NCBI GenBank assembly: GCA_007134115.1
Contig: SLLK01000119.1
Coordinates: forward strand, 1 to 5,002
Direction: 5' to 3'
DNA: 5,002 nucleotides
Source of the DNA: Gammaproteobacteria bacterium
Lineage (GTDB): Bacteria > Pseudomonadota > Gammaproteobacteria > UBA5335 > SLRW01
Position numbers and translations under genes: made by a program. The notes below the pieces were generated by a model. The model saw only the letters and a list, made by a program, of their open reading frames with translations, did not search any database and had not been told where the DNA came from. Positions within the stretch are counted from its first letter, which is position 1; every line of letters starts with the position of its first letter. Of the stretch, positions 1-5,002 are shown in pieces.

Positions 1-1494
1 GGTGATGCCGAGGGTCTGCCGCCGCTGTCACTGCTGGATGAGGTGTCCAGCGCCGGTCCCGCCTATTCGCCCGAGGCGCTGGCCGCCATGTCGCGGCAGG
101 TGGAACTCAAGCTCAAGGATTTCGGGGTCGAGGTGGAAGTGGTCGCCGTACATCCCGGGCCGGTGATCACGCGCTTTGAGATTCAGCCGGCGGCCGGCGT
201 CAAGGTCAGCCAGATCAGCAACCTTTCCAAGGATCTGGCGCGGGCGCTATCGGCCATCAGCGTGCGGGTCGTCGAGGTGATACCCGGCAAAACCGTGGTG
301 GGCCTGGAGATTCCCAATGAGCGTCGCGAACTGGTCGGGCTGGGCGAAATCCTCAAATCACGCGAGTATGACCGTTCGCCTTCGCCGCTGACGCTGGTGC
401 TGGGCAAGGATATCGCCGGGCGGCCCTCGGTGGCCGATCTGGGGCGCATGCCGCACCTGCTGGTGGCGGGGACCACCGGGTCCGGCAAATCGGTCGCACT
501 CAACGCGATGCTGCTGAGCCTGCTATACAAGAGCACCGCCGATGAAGTGCGGCTGATCCTGATCGATCCCAAGATGCTTGAGCTGTCTGTGTACGAGGGT
601 ATTCCGCACCTGCTGGCGCCGGTAGTGACCGACATGAGCGAGGCGGGTAACGCGCTGCGCTGGTGCGTGGCGGAAATGGAACGCCGCTACCGCCTGATGT
701 CCAAGCTGGGTGTGCGTAACCTGGCCGGCTACAATCGCCGGGTGCGTGAGGCCGAGGACAAGGGCGCGCCGTTGGCCAATCCGTTCCATGATCCGGAGGC
801 CGGCGATCCGGCCCGCAAGCATCTGGAAGTGATGCCGCATATCGTGGTGGTGGTCGACGAGCTGGCCGACCTGATGATGGTCGTGGGCAAGAAGGTGGAA
901 GAACTGATCGCCCGCCTGGCGCAGAAGGCCCGTGCCGCCGGTATCCACCTGATTCTTGCCACCCAGCGGCCGTCGGTGGATGTGATTACCGGGCTGATCA
1001 AGGCCAACATTCCCACGCGTATCGCCTTTCAGGTGTCCTCGCGGGTGGATTCGCGCACGATTCTGGATCAGTCCGGCGCAGAGCAGTTGCTGGGCCACGG
1101 GGACATGCTCTACCTGCCGCCCGGTTCGGGTATGCCTGAGCGCGTGCACGGCGCTTTCGTCGGCGATCACGAAGTCCACCAGGTCGTGGAATACCTGCGC
1201 ACCGTGGGGAGCCCGAATTATGAAGAACAGATTCTGCAGGGGCCGTCCGATGGCGATTTGATGCCTGGCTCCACCCCGGCCGGCGGTGCCGACAGCGATC
1301 CGCTGTACGATGAGGCGGTGGCCATTGTGACGGAAACGCGCAAGGCCTCGATTTCCGGCGTGCAACGCCGGTTGCGCATCGGTTACAACCGGGCCGCGCG
1401 CCTGGTCGAGGAAATGGAACGGGCCGGCGTGGTCGGCCCCCTGCAATCCAACGGCGCCCGTGAAGTACTGGCCGGCCCCCCGCCTGGAGACTGA
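1..1494 (+). CDS. ftsK: DNA translocase FtsK, C-terminal part (5' end outside window)
   Basis: FtsK is a hexameric ATP-driven DNA pump anchored at the division septum. It moves the terminus region and activates XerCD recombination at dif to resolve chromosome dimers. The reading frame is open from base 1, and the first residues include LPPLSLLD, typical of the end of the FtsK linker, so the membrane domain and most of the linker lie upstream. Visible are 497 residues: the alpha domain, then the RecA-like beta motor with Walker A GTTGSGKS (residues 157-164, bases 469-492), Walker B ending VVVVDE (D286, E287) and the conserved ATQRPSVDVITG segment (from residue 320). Last comes the winged-helix gamma domain (about residues 434-497), with RKASISGVQRRLRIGYNRA matching the family's KOPS-reading and XerD-contacting module. 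A stand-alone SpoIIIE-type name is possible, but gene order and the gamma domain favour FtsK. The stop TGA overlaps the lolA start. Confidence 0.97.
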   Translation, partial: GDAEGLPPLSLLDEVSSAGPAYSPEALAAMSRQVELKLKDFGVEVEVVAVHPGPVITRFEIQPAAGVKVSQISNLSKDLARALSAISVRVVEVIPGKTVVGLEIPNERRELVGLGEILKSREYDRSPSPLTLVLGKDIAGRPSVADLGRMPHLLVAGTTGSGKSVALNAMLLSLLYKSTADEVRLILIDPKMLELSVYEGIPHLLAPVVTDMSEAGNALRWCVAEMERRYRLMSKLGVRNLAGYNRRVREAEDKGAPLANPFHDPEAGDPARKHLEVMPHIVVVVDELADLMMVVGKKVEELIARLAQKARAAGIHLILATQRPSVDVITGLIKANIPTRIAFQVSSRVDSRTILDQSGAEQLLGHGDMLYLPPGSGMPERVHGAFVGDHEVHQVVEYLRTVGSPNYEEQILQGPSDGDLMPGSTPAGGADSDPLYDEAVAIVTETRKASISGVQRRLRIGYNRAARLVEEMERAGVVGPLQSNGAREVLAGPPPGD

Positions 1495-2132
1495 TGATCA
1501 TGGCTTCGTTACGCACCTGTATAACCCTCCCGGTTCTTGTGCTGGGCCTGTGCTGGCCGCTGGCTGCGTGGTCGCAGTCGGCGATGGACCAGATGCGCCA
1601 TTTCTACAACAACGTGGACACCTTCGAGGCCTTCTTTGTGCAGGAGCTCCTGGACGAGGACATGCAGCGCATGGAGCTGGTGGAGGGCACGGTGTGGCTG
1701 AGTCGGCCGGATCGTTTCCGCTGGGAGTACAGCGCACCCTACGAGCAGGTCATCGTCGGCGACGGCGAGAAAATCCGCATGTTCGATGTGGAACTGGCGC
1801 AAATCACGGTGCGACCCATGGACGAAACGCTGGCTTCCACGCCGGCCATGCTGCTGGCCGGCGGGCTGGAGCTGGAAGAGCGTTTCCGCACCGATGATCT
1901 GGGCCGTCTGGGTGGCCACCGCTGGGTTGAACTGACCCCGGAAGTGCGCGATACGGACTTTCGCGTGGTACGGCTGGGCTTTGGCGATGAGGGCCTGGTG
2001 GCCATGGAACTGATCGACAGTTTCGACCAGACCACGCGTATCCGCTTTGCCCGGGTGAAAGTGAACGAGGGCATTGATGACACCCGCTTTGCCCTGGAGG
2101 TGCCGGAGGGCGTGGACGTCGTCGGCGAGTGA
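1494..2132 (+). CDS. lolA: Outer-membrane lipoprotein carrier protein LolA
   Basis: LolA is the periplasmic chaperone that accepts lipoproteins released by the LolCDE ABC transporter and hands them to LolB at the outer membrane. The product has 212 residues, close to the roughly 200 of E. coli LolA. It starts with a Sec signal peptide: R7, a hydrophobic stretch at about residues 9-25, and a likely cleavage after A25-W26-S27. The mature part shows family hallmarks: FVQE after the first helix, GTVWLSRPDRFRWEY (R71-P72 align with the functionally important Arg43-Pro44 of mature E. coli LolA), the 'PYEQVIVGDGEKI' strand, 'LAQITV', and C-terminal FALEVPEGVDVV. The ATG at 1494 overlaps the ftsK stop (TGATG), suggesting translational coupling. 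A second in-frame ATG at 1500 lies 10 bases after GGAG (1486-1489), against only 4 for the first, so the true start could be either. The signal peptide is unaffected. Confidence 0.95.
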   Translation: MIMASLRTCITLPVLVLGLCWPLAAWSQSAMDQMRHFYNNVDTFEAFFVQELLDEDMQRMELVEGTVWLSRPDRFRWEYSAPYEQVIVGDGEKIRMFDVELAQITVRPMDETLASTPAMLLAGGLELEERFRTDDLGRLGGHRWVELTPEVRDTDFRVVRLGFGDEGLVAMELIDSFDQTTRIRFARVKVNEGIDDTRFALEVPEGVDVVGE

Positions 2133-2133
2133 T

Positions 2134-3468
2134 ATGAGCAGCGGGCAGGAAGGCTACCGGCCACTGGCAGATCGCATGCGGCCGGTGACGCTTGAAGAGT
2201 GTGCCGGCCAGCAACACCTGCTGGCGCCGGGCAAGCCGCTGGCCCAGGCGGTGCACAGCGGCACGCCGCACTCCATGATCCTGTGGGGGCCGCCGGGCAG
2301 CGGCAAGACCACCCTGGCGCGCCTCATCGCCCGTTATTGCGATATGCAGTTCATCAGCCTCTCGGCGGTGCTCGCCGGGGTCAAGGATGTGCGTGCGGCG
2401 GTGGACTCGGCGCGCGCACTGCGTGAGTCCGAAGGGCGGGGCAGCGTGCTGTTCATGGACGAGGTGCATCGTTTTAACAAGGCGCAGCAGGATGCTTTCC
2501 TGCCCTTTGTGGAAGACGGCACCGTGGTTTTTGTCGGCGCCACCACTGAAAACCCCTCGTTTGAACTCAACAACGCGCTGCTTTCGCGGGCCCGCACCTA
2601 TACACTCAAGCGCCTGGAAGATGCCGATCTCAGTGAGGTGATGGAGCGTGCGCTGGCCGACAGCGAGCGCGGTCTGGGCCGGCTCGGGCTGGCGCTGGCG
2701 CCGCAGCTGCGTGATCGGCTTGCCGCCGCTGCCGACGGTGATGCGCGACGCGCGCTCAATCTGCTGGAGCTGGCGGCGGAACTGGCGCTGGCGCAAGGGC
2801 AGGGCGAGGGTGGCGCGCGCATAGACGAAGCCATTGTGGCTGAAGTGGTCAGTGGCGGTGTGCGCCAGTTCGACAAGGGCGGGGATGCTTTCTATGAGCA
2901 GATTTCCGCCCTGCACAAGGCGGTGCGCGGCTCCGACCCGGATGCTTCGCTGTACTGGCTGGCACGTATGCTGGATGGTGGCTGCGATCCGTTGTATGTC
3001 GCACGGCGGGTCGTGCGCATGGCCAGCGAGGATATCGGCAATGCCGATCCACGGGCGTTGACGCTGGCCCTGGATGCCTGGCAGACCCAGGAGAGGCTGG
3101 GCAGCCCCGAGGGCCATCTCACCCTGGGTCAGGCCGTGGTGTACCTGGCCTGCGCGGCCAAGAGCAACGCCGTCTACAAGGCCTTTAATCAGGCCATGAG
3201 TGATGCTGCCGAACACGGTTCGCTGCCGGTGCCGGTGCATCTGCGCAACGCGCCCACCCGGCTGATGAAGGAGCTGGGCTACGGCAAGGCTTATCGCTAC
3301 GCGCATGACGAGCCCGAAGGCTATGCCGCCGGCGAGGTATATTTCCCGGACGAGATGCCGCCACGGAGGTACTATCGTCCGGTGGATCGCGGGCTGGAAA
3401 TCCGTATCGGCGAAAAACTGGAGCGGTTAAGACAGATGGATGTGGCGTATAAAAACAAACAGCCATAA
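2134..3468 (+). CDS. rarA: Replication-associated recombination protein A, AAA+ ATPase (RarA/MgsA)
   Basis: RarA belongs to the MgsA/WRNIP1 family of clamp-loader-like AAA+ ATPases that act at stalled or broken replication forks, probably with SSB and RecA. The 444-residue product matches the E. coli length (447). In order: the N-terminal family motif RPLADRMRP, Walker A GPPGSGKT (residues 52-59), Walker B FMDE (107-110) followed by VHRFNKAQQD, sensor 1 in GATTENPSF (about 135-143), an arginine-finger candidate R152 in LLSRAR, and sensor 2 in GDARRALNLLE (R205). The C-terminal tetramerisation domain runs from about residue 250, with FYEQISALHKAVRGSDPDA and EDIGNADP. The start is set by homology to this N-terminus and by its position one base after the lolA stop; an upstream in-frame ATG at 2074 would only add translated lolA sequence. 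The ribosome site is weak (GGCGAG, 2124-2129), consistent with coupling to lolA. The stop lies one base before an inverted-repeat element. Confidence 0.96.
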   Translation: MSSGQEGYRPLADRMRPVTLEECAGQQHLLAPGKPLAQAVHSGTPHSMILWGPPGSGKTTLARLIARYCDMQFISLSAVLAGVKDVRAAVDSARALRESEGRGSVLFMDEVHRFNKAQQDAFLPFVEDGTVVFVGATTENPSFELNNALLSRARTYTLKRLEDADLSEVMERALADSERGLGRLGLALAPQLRDRLAAAADGDARRALNLLELAAELALAQGQGEGGARIDEAIVAEVVSGGVRQFDKGGDAFYEQISALHKAVRGSDPDASLYWLARMLDGGCDPLYVARRVVRMASEDIGNADPRALTLALDAWQTQERLGSPEGHLTLGQAVVYLACAAKSNAVYKAFNQAMSDAAEHGSLPVPVHLRNAPTRLMKELGYGKAYRYAHDEPEGYAAGEVYFPDEMPPRRYYRPVDRGLEIRIGEKLERLRQMDVAYKNKQP

Positions 3469-3469
3469 C

Positions 3470-3615
3470 CATGAAGCGCATGAAGGACATGAAGAAATTT
3501 TGTTGGGGTGTTTGGTCTCACTGTTTCGGTATTCGAACGCGACAATGTCAGATTTCATAAGGATAATGTGCGCTCGCGCAATCAATCATGATGGTCTTCC
3601 TTCATGTGCTTCATG
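3470..3615. repeat. MITE-like intergenic element with CATGAAG inverted ends
   Basis: The left end is CATGAAGCGCATGAAGGA (3470-3487) and the right end, 3598-3615, is its reverse complement with 17 of 18 positions matching. About 110 bases lie between the arms. Each arm is itself built of 9-base direct repeats: three CATGAAG units at 3470, 3479 and 3488 on the left and two CTTCATG units at 3600 and 3609 on the right. Read in frame, the left end gives the peptide HEAHEGHEE. From memory, this peptide recurs in spurious small 'hypothetical proteins' across many Proteobacteria and marks a dispersed non-coding repeat; that recollection is not checked here. Nothing inside resembles a transposase, so any movement would need help in trans. 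It lies immediately after the rarA stop and ends 35 bases before serS. No clear target-site duplication is seen. Confidence 0.6.
3539..3567 (+). promoter_or_regulatory. Candidate sigma70 promoter for serS
   Basis: A -35-like GCGACA (3539-3544, 4 of 6 consensus positions) lies exactly 17 bases before a -10-like GATAAT (3562-3567, 5 of 6). Transcription would start near 3574, leaving a leader of about 75 bases before serS. No extended -10 TG is present. The site lies inside the repeat element, so its right inverted arm would be transcribed in the leader. It is a sequence match only; AT-richer gaps yield such matches by chance, but position and spacing are good. Confidence 0.4.
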
Positions 3616-3640
3616 CTCTAAAAATCGTTTGATTCTGAAC

Positions 3641-3644
3641 GGAG
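3641..3644 (+). promoter_or_regulatory. Ribosome binding site of serS
   Basis: GGAG sits six bases before the ATG at 3651 and is the strongest Shine-Dalgarno match among the three starts in the window. It fixes the serS start and suggests independent initiation, unlike the coupled lolA and rarA starts. Confidence 0.8.
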
Positions 3645-3650
3645 AACAGA

Positions 3651-4937
3651 ATGCTGGATCCCAAACTGGTGCGCAGCGATCCCACGGCCGTGGCGGCGGG
3701 GCTGGCGCGGCGCGGTTTCGTGTTTGACGAGGCGCGCTTCAACGCGCTGGAGACCGAGCGCAAGGCGCTGCAGACCCGCGTCGAAGCGCTGCGCAATGAG
3801 CGTAATACGCGCTCCAGAGAGATTGGCCAGGCCAAGGCACGGGGTGAGGATATTGCGCCGCTCAAGGAAGCGGTCGGCAAGCTGGGCGCCGAACTGGATG
3901 ATGGCGAGGCCCGCCTCAGGGCACTGCAGGCGGAGCTGGAGGCGTTTCTGCTGGGCATACCCAATGTGCCGGATGACAAGGTGCCGGAAGGCAAGGATGA
4001 GGCAGACAACCAGGAAGTCCGTCGCTGGGGCGAGCCGCCGGCATTCGATTTCGAGCCGCGCGATCACGTCGAGCTGGGCGCCGCCGGCGCCCGTATGGAT
4101 TTCGAGACCGCCGGTACCATCGCCGGCGCCCGCTTTGTGGTCCTGCGTGCCGAGCTGGCCCGCCTGCAGCGCGCCCTGACTCAGTTCATGCTGGATATGC
4201 ACACCACGCAGCACGGCTATCAGGAAGTGTATGTGCCCTTTCTGGTCAACAGCGACAGCCTGCGCGGGACCGGTCAGTTGCCCAAGTTCGAGGAAGACCT
4301 GTTTCGTGCCGGTGACGACGGTTACTACCTGATCCCCACTGCCGAGGTGCCGGTCACCAACCTGGTGCGCGATACCATCGTGGAGGCCGATGCGTTGCCC
4401 CTGAAGTACGTGGCGCACACCCCCTGTTTTCGCTCCGAGGCCGGTTCCTACGGCAAGGACACCCGCGGCCTGATTCGTCAGCACCAGTTCGAGAAAGTGG
4501 AACTGGTGCAGATGGTCAGCGCCGAGCACTCGGCGAAGGCACTGGAGACGCTGACGCACCACGCGGAAGCGGTGCTCAAGGCGCTGGAGCTGCCTTATCG
4601 CGTGGTCATCCTGTGCGGCGGAGATCTCGGCTTCTCGGCACAACTCACCTACGACATCGAAGTCTGGTTGCCCGGCCAGCAGCGGTATCGCGAGATATCC
4701 TCGTGCAGCCATTTCGGTGATTTCCAGGCCCGGCGCATGCAGGCCCGCTGGCGTCCCGCCGGTGGCGGCAAGCCCGAACTGCTGCATACCCTCAACGGCT
4801 CGGGGCTGGCGGTGGGCCGTACCCTGCTGGCCCTGATGGAGAATCACCAGGAAGCCGACGGGGGTATTCGCATACCCGAAAAGCTGCGTCCCTGGATGGG
4901 CGGTATGGAGCGTATTGAGGCGGTTGGGGGGGGATAG
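3651..4937 (+). CDS. serS: Seryl-tRNA synthetase (class II)
   Basis: SerS charges tRNA-Ser (and tRNA-Sec, where present) with serine in the cytoplasm, via seryl-adenylate. The 428-residue product is full length against 430 in E. coli. Residues 1-100 form the N-terminal tRNA-binding arm, with MLDPKLVRSDP and a long charged antiparallel coiled coil (about 30-97). The class II core follows: motif 1 region with YQEVYVPFLV (P196), TAE at 230-232 for serine binding, motif 2 from R261-S262-E263 (CFRSEAGSYGKDTRG), E284, EISS at 348-351 for ATP, and motif 3 with NGSGLAVGRT (S384). All align with the corresponding E. coli residues at a constant offset of seven. It is separated from rarA by 182 bases and is probably transcribed from its own promoter. 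The last codons run through eight consecutive G (4926-4933), and the stop TAG is followed directly by an in-frame TGA. Confidence 0.98.
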   Translation: MLDPKLVRSDPTAVAAGLARRGFVFDEARFNALETERKALQTRVEALRNERNTRSREIGQAKARGEDIAPLKEAVGKLGAELDDGEARLRALQAELEAFLLGIPNVPDDKVPEGKDEADNQEVRRWGEPPAFDFEPRDHVELGAAGARMDFETAGTIAGARFVVLRAELARLQRALTQFMLDMHTTQHGYQEVYVPFLVNSDSLRGTGQLPKFEEDLFRAGDDGYYLIPTAEVPVTNLVRDTIVEADALPLKYVAHTPCFRSEAGSYGKDTRGLIRQHQFEKVELVQMVSAEHSAKALETLTHHAEAVLKALELPYRVVILCGGDLGFSAQLTYDIEVWLPGQQRYREISSCSHFGDFQARRMQARWRPAGGGKPELLHTLNGSGLAVGRTLLALMENHQEADGGIRIPEKLRPWMGGMERIEAVGGG

Positions 4938-4959
4938 TGAAAAGTGAAAAGTGAAAAGT
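4936..4959. repeat. 7-bp tandem repeat (AGTGAAA, 3.4 copies) at the serS stop
   Basis: Three perfect copies of AGTGAAA followed by AGT start inside the serS stop codon; the AG of TAG is the first two bases of the array. Immediately after it, 4958-4964 can pair with 4972-4978 (six Watson-Crick pairs and one G-T) around a seven-base loop. Near the window end, TTTCAC (4991-4996) is the reverse complement of the GTGAAA unit. The pattern suggests the left edge of an inverted, dispersed intergenic repeat that continues past the window; that extension is inference. No gene is visible in the last 65 bases. Confidence 0.75.
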
Positions 4960-5002
4960 ACGCGCCTGCGACGCGTGCTCTGCAGATACATTTCACTGTT
5001 TA

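Larger units (their letters stand above)
3469..3650. other. AT-richer intergenic gap between rarA and serS
   Basis: This is the only sizeable gap inside the gene block. By hand count it is about 42% GC, clearly below the flanking genes. It contains a repeat element bounded by CATGAAG units, a candidate serS promoter and the serS ribosome binding site, each listed separately. Open frames crossing it are short and one runs into serS out of frame, so I see no gene here. In some Gammaproteobacteria crcB (fluoride exporter) sits at this place; no trace of it is visible. Confidence 0.7.

Noticed and set aside
2074..2133. A 20-codon upstream extension of rarA starting within lolA.
   Set aside because: The extra residues are only the lolA sequence in another frame, and the family N-terminus fits the ATG at 2134.
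2797..2804. GGGCAGGG on the + strand in rarA, a match to the E. coli FtsK-orienting KOPS motif GGGNAGGG.
   Set aside because: In GC-rich DNA of this length one or two matches are expected by chance on the two strands, so a single site next to ftsK says nothing without genome-wide strand skew.
1804..3306. A 500-codon open frame on the - strand antisense to lolA and rarA.
   Set aside because: It is a codon-bias shadow of GC-rich genes: low-complexity Gln/His/Arg-rich product, no recognisable domain, and it fully overlaps two certain genes.
3569..3580. Near-palindrome TGCGCTCGCGCA just after the candidate -10, considered as an operator.
   Set aside because: It is short and GC-rich with no recognised regulator match; without conservation it cannot be supported.
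3470..3615. The inverted repeat considered as a rarA transcription terminator.
   Set aside because: The arms are about 110 bases apart and no T-run follows the right arm, so it does not have terminator form.
4958..4978. Hairpin after serS considered as a rho-independent terminator.
   Set aside because: The stem is short, contains a G-T pair, and is followed by TCTGCAG rather than a T tract.
3618..4991. A 457-codon open frame on the - strand antisense to serS.
   Set aside because: Same shadow pattern; the + strand has every SerS motif and a good ribosome site, and the antisense product shows no family features.

Overview
The window is a conserved housekeeping block of a high-GC Gram-negative bacterium, most likely a gammaproteobacterium. 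The protein sequences and the order ftsK-lolA-rarA-serS on one strand both point there; this order is the classical one in E. coli and many other Gammaproteobacteria. The high-GC coding style would suit a Chromatiales-like or related lineage, but the genus cannot be told from the sequence.

Layout, all on the + strand. Bases 1-1494 hold the C-terminal part of ftsK, the septal DNA translocase, whose 5' end lies outside the window. Bases 1494-2132 hold lolA, the periplasmic lipoprotein chaperone, whose ATG overlaps the ftsK stop by one base (TGATG). Bases 2134-3468 hold rarA (mgsA), an AAA+ replication-recombination ATPase that starts one base after the lolA stop. These three genes are packed like a translationally coupled operon. 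Bases 3469-3650 are a gap of about 42% GC (hand count), in sharp contrast to the GC-rich genes. It carries an 18-bp imperfect terminal inverted repeat built from CATGAAG units, resembling a small dispersed non-coding element, and inside it a plausible sigma70 promoter for serS. Bases 3651-4937 hold a complete serS, seryl-tRNA synthetase. Bases 4936-5002 begin with a perfect 7-bp tandem repeat that overlaps the serS stop codon, probably the edge of another intergenic repeat.

The genes are linked loosely by growth and cell division: chromosome dimer resolution (FtsK), outer membrane lipoprotein delivery (LolA), rescue of stalled replication (RarA) and serine charging (SerS). All four proteins look intact where visible, with their catalytic motifs present. 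I see no mobile gene, RNA gene, CRISPR array or novel multigene system. The second-look material is confined to the two intergenic repeats and their possible effect on serS expression.
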